Assembly (NCBI GenBank): GCA_947246015.1
Contig: CAMXQE010000028.1
Location: 1-49,271, forward strand
Length of the DNA stretch: 49,271 nt
Origin: an uncultured Lachnospiraceae bacterium
GTDB taxonomy: Bacteria; Bacillota; Clostridia; Lachnospirales; Lachnospiraceae
Direction: 5' to 3'
The notes below the pieces were generated by a model that saw only the letters and a list, made by a program, of their open reading frames with translations, was not told the DNA's origin and searched no databases. A program made the position numbers and the translations under genes. Positions 40,542-49,211 of the stretch are shown piece after piece. Position 1 is the first letter of the stretch. Each line of letters opens with the position of its first letter.

Positions 40542-43500
40542 ATGAAGAAAAAGAGAAAGTTGCTGCGGCAAATCGTTTATGTTCTGATTCTTTTATTGGC
40601 TATTATTATTCTGTTTCACTGGTATACGACGCAAAACAGCAGGCGTATGGAGGAGCGGAATAAAAGCTATGCGGCGGATTCCGCACGGCAGATGGTGGAA
40701 CAGATAGATGAGGAATTGAATAACGCGTTGAATCTTGTTTATACCTATACATATTTTATAGGGGAAAGCCTGACCGAGCCGGTAATCGGAACAGAAATGC
40801 TGAAAGAAATGGAGGATAACTCATTATTCGATGCGCTGCTGTTCACGGATGCTGACGGTATCAACCATTCTTCCGACGGGAGGGTCTCCGATGCAGCCGG
40901 CTGTGATTACTATGTGAATGGAATGGAAGGGAAAAGCGGAATATCGGTTATATTCGATTCCAAGATTTTCCCTGAGACCATGGTGTGCTTTTATGCGCCT
41001 GTCCGCTGCCGGGGTGAAATCATCGGTGTTCTGCGCGGCGCATATCTTGCGGAAGAATATATGAAGGATATGCTTGCCACTACATATTTTGGCGAGGCGG
41101 CAATCGTACATATCTGTATGCCGGACGGGATGGTGATTGCCGGTTCCGATAATGAGGAGCATGAGAGGAATCTGGTTGATATGCTGACAGAAAGCGGCGT
41201 GATTGACCGGAAGACGGCTGATGCGGTAAGGGATGTGTTTCAAAACGGAGGGGAAGGCGCTTTTATCTGCGATTCCGGCAGCAAGACGGATAATATCTGT
41301 GTGATGTATCTTCCGGAGAGCGGATTTGTTTTGGTACAGACATTTCCCAAAAGTGTGACACAGAGGATGATAAGGGCGGAAAATCTGGTAGGGATTCAGC
41401 TGGAAGTCATGCTGATTGCATTATTTGCAATCTATATCATCATGCTGTTAATCCGGGCCGGACGGGAAAAGAAGCAGCTGGAGCGGGAAAACAGGGAGAT
41501 GTGCTATATTATTGACGGGGTCAATACATTGTTCACCCGTTTTACCATGGTGGATTTTGAGGCGGGAACCTATCAGTATCTGGCGGGGACAAGGCCGGAA
41601 AACAGCGGGCTTGCCGTCAGCGGCAGGTATGAAGATTTTGCAGAGCATTTATGTTCCCTTCTGATACCGGAGGACCGTCAGGAATTTGCGGGACAGGTCC
41701 GCATGGATGCGGTGGTTGCGGCATTGGAAAAGCACGATGATGTGCGTCTGGAATGTCATGTACAGCGTGAAAGCCATGAGGAATGGGAGCATCTGAATAT
41801 CATCTGTCTGGAAAGAAAGGATGGCAGGGCCGGCAAGGTTTTATTCATCCGGCAGAATATTACGGAAGTGAAGGAAAATGAACTCCGCATTCAGGCGGAA
41901 ATCTCCCTGGCAAGCCGCAAGGAAAGGCAGTACCGGATAGCAATTACTTCCAATGCTTTTTGTACCTTTGAGTTCAATCTGACAAAAGACCGGATGGAAC
42001 AGGATATTGTCCGTGTCATAGACGGCAGGCAGGTATCCCTGTTGGAAAAGGCGGGTCTGAAAGCGCCCTGCCGGGCTTCCGAGTGTTTTGAAAGGTGGAA
42101 GCAGTTTGTTCTGAAGGAATCCATGGAGGATTATTCCGCCATTGTAAATACAGAGTATCTGAAAGAGCGTTTTGAAGAAGGCGAAATGGAAGTGACTGCC
42201 GAATATTGGGGCAGGGATTCCGCGGAAGAGCAGCTTTGTGTCCGGCAGTCGTTTATCATGACGCAGGATGATGATACCGGTGATATTATGGTCATGGTAG
42301 TGGTAAAAGAGATTACTGAACAGGTCCGGAAACAGAGGGAACAGACACAGGCGCTTCAGGATGCGCTGATGCAGGCACAACATGCCAACCGGGCCAAGAC
42401 GACGTTCTTATCCAATATGTCTCATGACATCCGTACGCCGATGAATGCGATTATTGGATTTGCGACGATTGCAGCCAGTCATATAGACAATAAAGACCAG
42501 GTCAGGGACTGCCTGCAGAAAGTGCTTTCTTCCAGTAATCATCTGCTCAGCCTGATTAACGATATTCTGGATATGAGCAGGATTGAAAGCGGAAAGGTGC
42601 AGATTAAGGAACAGGAATGCAATATTTCCGAATTGATGCACAATCTGGTAAATATCATCCAGCCGCAGGTAAAGGCAAAGCAGCTGGAATTGTTCATTGA
42701 TACGTTTGAGGTTACTAATGAAGAGGTAATCGCAGATGCCCTGAAACTGAACCAGGTGTTTATCAACCTGCTGAGCAATGCGGTGAAGTATACGCCGGCA
42801 GGCGGAACCATTTCGTTCCGGATTATGCAGAAGACGGCGTTCCGTCACGGATACGGCGAGTATATTTTTGTCATTAAGGATAACGGCATCGGTATGTCTT
42901 CGGAATTCGTAAAACATATCTTTGAGCCTTTTGAGCGGGAAGTCACCACGACCCAGAGCGGTATCCAGGGTACCGGATTGGGCATGGCAATTACGAAGAA
43001 TATCGTTGAAATGATGAACGGTACTATTTCTGTTCAGAGTGAAATCGGCAAAGGAAGTACCTTTACGGTGGAACTTTCGCTGAAATTTCAGGATACTGAG
43101 AAGAATGCGGAGCAGATAAAGGAACTGGAAGGTCTGCGGGCGCTGATTGTGGATGATGATTTCCATGTCTGCGACAGTGTAGACAAGATGTTAAAGAAAA
43201 TAGGGATGCGTTCCGAATGGACGACCTCCGGGCGGGAAGCGGCGTATCGTGCTAAAATAGCCAGTGAGGAGGGAGATTCCTACCATACCTATATCATTGA
43301 CTGGCAGATGCCGGAGACCAGCGGAGTGGAAACGGCGCGCAGGATTCGGAATGCGGTCGGGAATGAGGCGCCGATTATTATTCTGACAGCATATGACTGG
43401 ACCGATATCGAGGAGGAGGCAAAAGCGGCAGGTGTGACTGCTTTCTGTGCAAAGCCGCTCTTTATGTCCGATTTGAAGTCTGCGCTGCTGGCTGCCAATA

Positions 43501-43931
43501 ACCTGATTGAAAAAGAGGAGGAAGCCGCAGTATGGACATTGAACGATTTCGGCGGAAAACGGATTCTGCTGGTAGAAGATATTGAGCTGAACCGTGAAAT
43601 TGCGGAAGTCATATTGACAGAAGCAGGTTTTGTTGTGGAAACTGCGCCGGATGGAACGGATGCGGTAGATATGGTGAGCAGGTCAGAGGAAAATTATTAT
43701 GATGCGGTTCTGATGGATGTGCAGATGCCCATTATGAACGGTTATGAAGCAACCAGAACCATCCGAAGTATGCCGAGGAACGATGTGAAGACGCTGCCAA
43801 TCATCGCCATGACAGCCAATGCACTGGAAGAAGATAAGGAGGCGGCGCTTAAGAACGGGATGAATGCCCATATCGCGAAACCGCTTGACATGGATATCTT
43901 TATGCAGGTGCTGAAACAGTACCTGCACTAA
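40542..43931 (+). CDS. Hybrid sensor histidine kinase with two receiver domains
   Basis: 1129 residues. TM1 about 9-29, extracellular sensor (Cache-like) about 30-285, TM2 about 288-306, then two PAS-like segments (about 320-600), HisKA with phospho-His 628 (NMSHDIRTPMNA), HATPase (NDNGIGMSSEFVKHIFEPFE... DNGIG and GTGLGMAI), REC1 about 865-990 with Asp 920 (IIDWQMPETSG) and REC2 about 1003-1129 with Asp 1059 (LMDVQMPIMNG). Both receivers keep phospho-acceptor and the K (CAKP, IAKP). Ligand and output regulator unknown; no response regulator gene is adjacent. Weak GGAGG upstream of ATG. Confidence 0.95.
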   Translation: MKKKRKLLRQIVYVLILLLAIIILFHWYTTQNSRRMEERNKSYAADSARQMVEQIDEELNNALNLVYTYTYFIGESLTEPVIGTEMLKEMEDNSLFDALLFTDADGINHSSDGRVSDAAGCDYYVNGMEGKSGISVIFDSKIFPETMVCFYAPVRCRGEIIGVLRGAYLAEEYMKDMLATTYFGEAAIVHICMPDGMVIAGSDNEEHERNLVDMLTESGVIDRKTADAVRDVFQNGGEGAFICDSGSKTDNICVMYLPESGFVLVQTFPKSVTQRMIRAENLVGIQLEVMLIALFAIYIIMLLIRAGREKKQLERENREMCYIIDGVNTLFTRFTMVDFEAGTYQYLAGTRPENSGLAVSGRYEDFAEHLCSLLIPEDRQEFAGQVRMDAVVAALEKHDDVRLECHVQRESHEEWEHLNIICLERKDGRAGKVLFIRQNITEVKENELRIQAEISLASRKERQYRIAITSNAFCTFEFNLTKDRMEQDIVRVIDGRQVSLLEKAGLKAPCRASECFERWKQFVLKESMEDYSAIVNTEYLKERFEEGEMEVTAEYWGRDSAEEQLCVRQSFIMTQDDDTGDIMVMVVVKEITEQVRKQREQTQALQDALMQAQHANRAKTTFLSNMSHDIRTPMNAIIGFATIAASHIDNKDQVRDCLQKVLSSSNHLLSLINDILDMSRIESGKVQIKEQECNISELMHNLVNIIQPQVKAKQLELFIDTFEVTNEEVIADALKLNQVFINLLSNAVKYTPAGGTISFRIMQKTAFRHGYGEYIFVIKDNGIGMSSEFVKHIFEPFEREVTTTQSGIQGTGLGMAITKNIVEMMNGTISVQSEIGKGSTFTVELSLKFQDTEKNAEQIKELEGLRALIVDDDFHVCDSVDKMLKKIGMRSEWTTSGREAAYRAKIASEEGDSYHTYIIDWQMPETSGVETARRIRNAVGNEAPIIILTAYDWTDIEEEAKAAGVTAFCAKPLFMSDLKSALLAANNLIEKEEEAAVWTLNDFGGKRILLVEDIELNREIAEVILTEAGFVVETAPDGTDAVDMVSRSEENYYDAVLMDVQMPIMNGYEATRTIRSMPRNDVKTLPIIAMTANALEEDKEAALKNGMNAHIAKPLDMDIFMQVLKQYLH

Positions 43932-43954
43932 AGAGTGCAGGGAAGGGATTAAAA

Positions 43955-44263
43955 GGCTTCGATGTCCGGCGGCGGTTCCGGCCGGCGTATAGCGGTATAG
44001 GGGCGATGTATAGCGATGCATGACATAAAAAACGGACTGCAAAAATAAGAGGTTTCTAACTGTCAGTCCGGGTTGATTCATTGCCAACGGCGGCTAAACT
44101 CCTCACTCCGTTCGTCAGACAACGCCGCCTGTAGCGGCAATGAATCAGCCTGGACTGACACTAAGAAACCTCATTATTTTTTTAACCGTTTTTATGTCAT
44201 ACACTGCCATACATCGCCCTATACCGTATACGCCAGCCGGAACCGCCGCCGGACATCGGAGCC
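43955..44263. repeat. Very long imperfect palindrome (~309 bp)
   Basis: The left half from GGCTTCGATGTCCGGCGGCG pairs with the right half ending CGCCGCCGGACATCGGAGCC, arms about 130 bases with several mismatches; the apex is GGCGGCTAAACTCCTCACTC ... AACGCCGCC. No coding capacity. It begins 24 bases after the sensor kinase stop. Confidence 0.85.
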
Positions 44264-44290
44264 TTTATAATCCATGCCGATGACAGCTGT

Positions 44291-44354
44291 TTATTCCCGT
44301 GAGCAACGAGTCAGGTGTCTGCAACATTTGGCGACTGCCGAGAGGGTCAAATAG
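44291..44354 (-). repeat. Dispersed repeat family A, partial copy
   Basis: TTATTCCCGTGAGCAACGAG, ACATTTGGCGACTGCCGAGA and GGGTCAAATA keep the second hairpin of family A and the start of the first stem. Confidence 0.75.
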
Positions 44355-44381
44355 GGGCTGTCGGGAAATAGATAGCCAAAT

Positions 44382-44420
44382 AGAGTAGAGAAATAACTCT
44401 TGCAGTTATTTCTCTACTCT
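44382..44420. terminator. 17-bp stem hairpin, terminator of the hemerythrin gene
   Basis: AGAGTAGAGAAATAACT (44382-44398) and AGTTATTTCTCTACTCT (44404-44420) are perfect reverse complements around a 5-base loop. The stop codon of the minus-strand hemerythrin gene is inside the right arm. T-tracts are short on both sides. Confidence 0.6.
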
Positions 44421-45247
44421 ATTTTCGGTATCTTTTTATCAGTGTTCATGATATGGTTGATAAGCCAGCCAAGTAAGAACTCCAGTAATTTCTGAAGGTA
44501 TTCCTGCGGGTTGCGCTCGATTTCGTCTAAGTCAATATTTTCCAGCTTGTCGATAAAAGCTTCGTGCGCACGTTTTTGAGCGGGCAGTCCTTCGTAGTGG
44601 ATGCTTTCCATGTATTCCTCTTCATCGCTGAAGTGTTCGATGGTATAGGCTTTTAGTTCATGCAGGATACCGATGATACTGTCATAACCCGATAACGTAT
44701 CGTAGGATTTAATCAGCCGGTTTGCCCTGTCTACAATACGGAAGAGTTCTTTGTGCTCCCGGTCGATTAATTCGATGCCTACGAGGTAATCGTCCGTAAA
44801 TTCGCAGGGGTTTTCCCTTATCATCCATTCCTCCAAGGGAGGAAGTTTCCCAATCAGGATATCACTGCTGAGAATATGGCGGTAAAGCCACTTTGCAAGA
44901 AAGCTTACGAGGTCGGCAAGGACGCGTTGCTGTTCTTCTATTTCATCTATGTTGATTAAATCGAATTCCAGTATTTTTTCATGGAAAAAGGCATGTTGTG
45001 AACGCTGGAGTATTAATTCGGGGTCGCATATTTTTGCCATGTATTCTTCTTCGTGGGCAAAGTGCCGTTCCGCGTAATGGTCTAATTCGGCAATGATTTC
45101 TTTCAGCCGTTGGTAATAGTCGCTGTGGTAGTCTGTGGTTACAAGGATATAGGCCCTGTTCAGTATGTCGAAGAGGTACTTGTGCTCTTCATCAATATGT
45201 TCTATTCCTATTATGCAGTCGTTTGTAAACTCAAACATTGGAATCAT
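44414..45247 (-). CDS. Two-domain bacteriohemerythrin
   Basis: 277 residues with two hemerythrin domains in tandem (about 1-130 and 140-277). Iron ligands in domain 1: GIEHIDEEHKYLFDIL, HYAERHFAHEEEYM, SQHAFFHEKILEFD; in domain 2: GIELIDREHKELFRIV, YTIEHFSDEEEYMES, RAHEAFIDKLENID. Binds O2 reversibly at diiron sites. The second-domain ligands look slightly degenerate (IEHFSDEEEY). Probably senses or buffers oxygen for an anaerobe. AAAGGATG precedes the ATG. Confidence 0.93.
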   Translation of the reverse strand: MIPMFEFTNDCIIGIEHIDEEHKYLFDILNRAYILVTTDYHSDYYQRLKEIIAELDHYAERHFAHEEEYMAKICDPELILQRSQHAFFHEKILEFDLINIDEIEEQQRVLADLVSFLAKWLYRHILSSDILIGKLPPLEEWMIRENPCEFTDDYLVGIELIDREHKELFRIVDRANRLIKSYDTLSGYDSIIGILHELKAYTIEHFSDEEEYMESIHYEGLPAQKRAHEAFIDKLENIDLDEIERNPQEYLQKLLEFLLGWLINHIMNTDKKIPKIE

Positions 45248-45289
45248 CCTTTCTTTTATGTATTTATGTACTTATGTATTTGGGGCGTC

Positions 45290-45318
45290 ATTTATTCCCG
45301 CGGGTTGTTGATGCACGG
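45290..45318 (-). repeat. Dispersed repeat family A, small end fragment
   Basis: TTATTCCCGCGGGTTGTTGA resembles the element end GGGAATAA in reverse. Only the end is left. Confidence 0.4.
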
Positions 45319-45516
45319 GTTTTGCTCTGTTAAAAAGCATTTGTTCCAGCCAACTAAGATGCTTTCTCCGGTCTCTGCTATGCGTTCCAGTACAACTAAA
45401 AATTTTTCCTGAGTCATTTCAGAAGGTATACAGCTAAGGTCAACTTCTTTGTTCCAGTTATACTTGTATTTTTGTAATAGTTCTTCTGATTTCTTGAACG
45501 TTTCTTTATCTGTCAC
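45292..45516 (-). CDS. Small hypothetical protein
   Basis: 74 residues, GTG start with AAGGAG 8 bases upstream. Acidic, helical (KETFKKSEELLQKYKYNWNK, EMTQEKFLVVLERIAETGES). No family recognised. The last residues (CINNPRE) and stop are encoded by a family A fragment, so the original C-terminus may be lost. It follows, in its own direction, by the hemerythrin gene 44 bases on. Confidence 0.6.
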   Translation of the reverse strand: MTDKETFKKSEELLQKYKYNWNKEVDLSCIPSEMTQEKFLVVLERIAETGESILVGWNKCFLTEQNPCINNPRE

Positions 45517-45562
45517 TTCTGTTGCTCCTTATTCCGCTGGCAGCAATGAAACGAGTGGGGGG

Positions 45563-45712
45563 TTACATTTTGGGAGGTGCTATAATCCGCAGTGGAATGA
45601 GGAAAACCTGCGGTTTCCCTCATTCACGGGCTTCGCCCTGTCAAAATGTAATCTGTCAAAAGTGTCAGCAAGCTGCCATTTTGACATTTTACATTTTGGC
45701 ACTGCTCATTGC
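45563..45712. repeat. Nested palindromes between two genes
   Basis: TTACATTTTG pairs with CAAAATGTAA; inside lie GAATGAGGAAAACC/GGTTTCCCTCATTC and GGGCTTCGCCC; a second stem TGTCAAAA/TTTTGACA follows with CAGCAAGCTG. No gene in the 45517-45853 gap. Confidence 0.65.
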
Positions 45713-45853
45713 CTTCGTGGACATTATATCATAAATGAAGGAAAAAACAATATCTGGTGGTGGGGGTATTTGATTAAGATAGCGGCAGTATATTGTTTTT
45801 TTCATGGGAATTAGCTATACTGAATGGGATGGCGGATACAGGAGGAAAAGTAT

Positions 45854-46837
45854 TTGAGGAAAAAGCTGGTATTGACATGTGTTATTGTATGTTTTGTATT
45901 GGGAATATGCGGATGTGGCGCTTCTTCCGGCGGGGCGGACAGGCTGAAAGAAGCAGAAGAAGAAACGGGAGTCTGGGAAGAGACGGAGTCCAGTGTGATA
46001 CGGTCCGGTGAAGGGAGAGAGGAGGATACGGAAGCAGAGCGGAATCCGGTAGGTAAGGCGGCAGGTGCGAATGCGGAAGGGGAAAAAGAACCGGAGGATT
46101 TGGCGCCAGAGGGAACCGGAGAGGATACGGAGTCCGGAATGGAAGAGCTGTCTGGGGCAGCGCAGGAGGATTTCGGAGAGAAAGTGCAGGAAGACTTCGG
46201 AATAAATTGGGAAGGAATGTCCTGGTATGAGGGATATCAGGTTTTGCTCGAACATCCGGCACTGGTAGATGATTATGGGGTTTCTTATGGAGGTTTCGAA
46301 TATCTGAAATTTTATTTCGGGGAAGAAAATTGTAAGTTTGACTCCTATTGGCTGTGTGATGTGGATGGCAACGAGGTGCCGGAATTATTTCTGGTTTCTG
46401 ATGAGATGGGATTGACTGCGGTATTTACATATAATGAAGAGCCTGTTTTTTTGCTGGTTGATAATATTTATGGAATAAATCCGGAAACGGGAGAAGTGGT
46501 AATCCAGGGGCACTGGCATGGTGCGGGCGGTACATGGATAAATGAGTGGAGTGCATATGAAATTGGCGGGGACGGTGCGGAATGGAGTATGTACATAGAC
46601 TGCTGGCTTTTTCCGGACGGTGAGGGGAGAGAAAAGCCTTATGCTGTTTACCTGCCAAAAGAAGGAATAGAAGAATGGGAGATGGAAGATGGGGAACTGT
46701 ACCATGAGATTTATGCGGCTCATGTGGAACCGTGCGTTTTAATAGAAAATTATGCAGTGTATGATAATTCCGATAGGAGCGGGTTAGACAGGATACAGTC
46801 AAATACCCCGCCGCAAGCAGCGGGGCATCAAATTTGA
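45854..46837 (+). CDS. Putative lipoprotein
   Basis: 327 residues from TTG 45854 with GGAGG 8 bases upstream. Signal sequence MRKKLVLTCVIVCFVLG followed by ICGC (possible lipobox), then a long Glu/Gly-rich linker (about 25-110) and a C-terminal domain with YGGFEYLKFYFGEENCKFDS, WLCDVDGNEVPELFLVSDEM. No family recognised. Surface-anchored presumably. The last 15 residues or so (SNTPPQAAGHQI) are encoded by a full family A copy, so the natural end was replaced. Confidence 0.8.
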   Translation: MRKKLVLTCVIVCFVLGICGCGASSGGADRLKEAEEETGVWEETESSVIRSGEGREEDTEAERNPVGKAAGANAEGEKEPEDLAPEGTGEDTESGMEELSGAAQEDFGEKVQEDFGINWEGMSWYEGYQVLLEHPALVDDYGVSYGGFEYLKFYFGEENCKFDSYWLCDVDGNEVPELFLVSDEMGLTAVFTYNEEPVFLLVDNIYGINPETGEVVIQGHWHGAGGTWINEWSAYEIGGDGAEWSMYIDCWLFPDGEGREKPYAVYLPKEGIEEWEMEDGELYHEIYAAHVEPCVLIENYAVYDNSDRSGLDRIQSNTPPQAAGHQI

Positions 46838-46926
46838 AACGCCCCAAGGGGCTGGGTATTTGACCCTCGCGGCATTCGCCAAATGCTCGTGCAAGCACGG
46901 CACTTGGCTCATTGCTCGCGGGAATA
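46798..46926 (+). repeat. Dispersed repeat family A, full copy 3
   Basis: Identical to 10905-11033 except about one base (CAAATTTG instead of CAAACTTG). It contains the C-terminal codons and the stop of the lipoprotein gene. Confidence 0.92.
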
Positions 46927-47041
46927 AAAGAAGTCAGGACGGGAAAGGAGCGGATATTGGCATAGAAATTTTGCAATTGGACAGCAGGGAAGGTACAGGA
47001 CAAGATGGGAAATGTGGAGGAATGGAAAGAGGAGGATTATC

Positions 47042-48472
47042 ATGGTGTACAGAAACAACAAAGTAGAGGAAATACAGATTGCATATATCGGAGGCGGCTC
47101 CAGAGGCTGGGCGTGGGGGCTGATGGCGGACCTTGCGATGGAGGAAAAACTTTCCGGTACAGTACGGCTTTATGATATCGACAGAAAGGCGGCGGAATGT
47201 AATGCAGTCATCGGAAACCGGTTATCGGGGAGGGGAGAGGCTGTTGGTAAATGGGATTACAGGGTGGCCGGAACTTTGCAGGAGGCTCTGACCGGAGCGG
47301 ATTTCGTTGTGATTTCTATTTTGCCGGGTACGTTTCAGGAAATGGATTCGGATGTGCATTTGCCGGAGCGTCTCGGTATTTATCAGTCAGTGGGAGATAC
47401 GGCCGGACCCGGCGGAATGCTGCGGGCGCTGCGGACGATTCCGATGTTTGTGGTTATTGCACAGGCAATACGGGATTATGCGCCGGGAGCCTGGGTAATC
47501 AATTACACGAATCCAATGTCATTATGTGTGAAGACGTTATATCATGTGTTCCCGGAAATAAAAGCGTTCGGGTGCTGCCATGAGGTATTCGGAACGCAGA
47601 AATTCCTGCGGGATGTCTGTGAAGCGGAATGTGGTCTGACGGAGGTTGACTGGCATGAGGTGAATGTCAATGTATTGGGCATCAATCATTTTACATGGTT
47701 CTCATCCGCATCCTATAGGGGAATCGATTTGTTCCCTGTATATGAAAAATATGTGGAATCCCATTATGAGGAAGGATATGAACATCCGGACGACAATTGG
47801 ATGAATTCTACGTTTGCATGTGCACACAGAGTGAAGATGGATTTGTTCCGCAGATATGGCTATATTGCGGCGGCGGGAGACCGTCATTTGGCGGAATTCA
47901 TGCCTTCCGGTGAATATCTGAAGGACCCTGAAACGGTAAAAAGATGGAAATTCGGTCTGACAACGGTAGACTGGCGGAAGGAGGAACTGAAAAAACGTCT
48001 GGAGCGCAGCACAAGGCTGGTGAACGGAGAAGAGGAGATAGAACTGAAACCTACGGGGGAAGAAGGAATTCTTCTGATAAAAGCGCTGCTCGGACTGGGG
48101 CGCGTGGTCAGCAATGTGAACATTCCCAACACGGCAGGGCAGATACCGAATCTTCCCATGTCCGCAGTGGTGGAGACGAATGCGCTGTTTGAGAGGGACT
48201 GTATCCGGCCTGTTATGGCAGGAGAACTGCCATGGGATATCAGGGAGTTAGTTTTACCGCATGTGGAGAATCATGAGCGGATTTTCAAGGCGGCGCTTCT
48301 TTGTGACGAAGAAATGGTGGTGGAAGCGTTCCGGAGAGATCCGTTGGTGCGGGGAGCCAATTGCAGGGAGACGGATATAAGGGAACTGGTGCACGATATG
48401 ATAGCAAACACAAAAGCATACCTGCCGGAAGGATGGATTGCGGGGAATGGGAAAAATGCGGTGCGGAAATGA
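47042..48472 (+). CDS. Family 4 glycoside hydrolase (NAD- and metal-dependent)
   Basis: 476 residues from ATG 47042 (GAGGAGGATTATC upstream). GH4 Rossmann start IAYIGGGSRGW, FVVISILPGTFQEMDSD, NYTNPMSLCVKTLY and the metal-binding Cys and catalytic region CCHEVFGTQKFL; INHFTWFSSASYRGIDL follows. The CHEV tetrad differs from those of the best known alpha-galactosidases and phospho-beta-glucosidases, so the sugar is uncertain. Cytoplasmic. The Nudix gene follows, overlapping at ATGA if its first ATG is used. Confidence 0.92.
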   Translation: MVYRNNKVEEIQIAYIGGGSRGWAWGLMADLAMEEKLSGTVRLYDIDRKAAECNAVIGNRLSGRGEAVGKWDYRVAGTLQEALTGADFVVISILPGTFQEMDSDVHLPERLGIYQSVGDTAGPGGMLRALRTIPMFVVIAQAIRDYAPGAWVINYTNPMSLCVKTLYHVFPEIKAFGCCHEVFGTQKFLRDVCEAECGLTEVDWHEVNVNVLGINHFTWFSSASYRGIDLFPVYEKYVESHYEEGYEHPDDNWMNSTFACAHRVKMDLFRRYGYIAAAGDRHLAEFMPSGEYLKDPETVKRWKFGLTTVDWRKEELKKRLERSTRLVNGEEEIELKPTGEEGILLIKALLGLGRVVSNVNIPNTAGQIPNLPMSAVVETNALFERDCIRPVMAGELPWDIRELVLPHVENHERIFKAALLCDEEMVVEAFRRDPLVRGANCRETDIRELVHDMIANTKAYLPEGWIAGNGKNAVRK

Positions 48473-48480
48473 GGGAAACC

Positions 48481-48927
48481 ATGAAAGAGGAAGTGAGATT
48501 TTATGACCGTGTAGAAGACGGTCTGTTAAGATTTGCGGTCATCATAGCGAAGACAGACGGAAAATGGGTTTTCTGCAAGCACAGGGAACGGGAAACCCTG
48601 GAAATTCCGGGAGGACACAGAGAACCGGGAGAACGGATTATAGATACGGCCGAAAGGGAATTGCGGGAAGAAACCGGGGCAATAGATTACACCATGGTTC
48701 CTGTATGTGTTTATTCTGTTATCAGGGGTGATAATGGAATCGGGAATGATAACGCAGGCGGAGAATCTTTTGGGATGCTGTATTATGCCGATATAAAGAC
48801 GTTTGAAGAAGAGCTGCACAGCGAAATAGAGAAAATAGTCCTTTTGGAACATCTGGCCGAAAACTGGACCTATCCGCTGATTCAGCCGAAACTTATAGAG
48901 GAGGCGGCGAGAAGAGGGTATTTATAG
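48481..48927 (+). CDS. Nudix hydrolase
   Basis: 148 residues from ATG 48481 (GAGGG at 48471-48475; ATG 48469 overlaps the GH4 stop and is an alternative). Complete Nudix box GGHREPGERIIDTAERELRE, ETG. Hydrolyses a nucleoside diphosphate derivative; substrate unknown. Coupled to the GH4 gene. Confidence 0.92.
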   Translation: MKEEVRFYDRVEDGLLRFAVIIAKTDGKWVFCKHRERETLEIPGGHREPGERIIDTAERELREETGAIDYTMVPVCVYSVIRGDNGIGNDNAGGESFGMLYYADIKTFEEELHSEIEKIVLLEHLAENWTYPLIQPKLIEEAARRGYL

Positions 48928-48952
48928 GAGGTGTAGTACCGGACCGGAATAA

Positions 48953-48980
48953 CAGCCAGCTCTTGTAAAGAGCTGGCTGG
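48953..48980 (+). terminator. Hairpin after the Nudix gene
   Basis: CAGCCAGCTCTT and AAGAGCTGGCTG form a strong stem with a short GTA-containing loop. No T-tract follows, so termination is uncertain. Confidence 0.5.
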
Positions 48981-49057
48981 AAATCAAATACCCCGTTGCA
49001 GAGCGAAAACACATCTTCGATGTGTTGGTATTTGACCCGTTGCCCACAGGAATAAAC
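48981..49057 (+). repeat. Dispersed repeat family A variant with a different apex
   Basis: TCAAATACC pairs with GGTATTTGA as in the full copies, but the inner hairpin is AACACATCTTCGATGTGTT instead of CCCCGC/GCGGGG; the end GTTGCCCACAGGAATAA resembles the family A end. Confidence 0.65.
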
Positions 49058-49211
49058 ATAGGATTCACAGCGGTCCGGTTAAAGGCCAGTCTGTCGCTGT
49101 TTTCGGCAATGCCATAGGCTGCTGCGGTTTTTAACAGCGAGTCTTTTGGAAAGTAGGCATCCGCTTCTACTGAATAACCATTACTAAATGTAGTGTCATA
49201 ACATGCGGTAG
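49000..49211 (-). pseudogene. Gene remnant at the window edge
   Basis: An open minus-strand frame from about 49205 reads YDTTFSNGYSVEADAYFPKD, KTAAAYGIAENSDRLAFNRT and then VNPMFIPVGNG before running into the repeat A variant. It is protein-like but begins right after a stop codon with no ATG. Family not recognised. The gene may be broken by the repeat. Confidence 0.35.
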
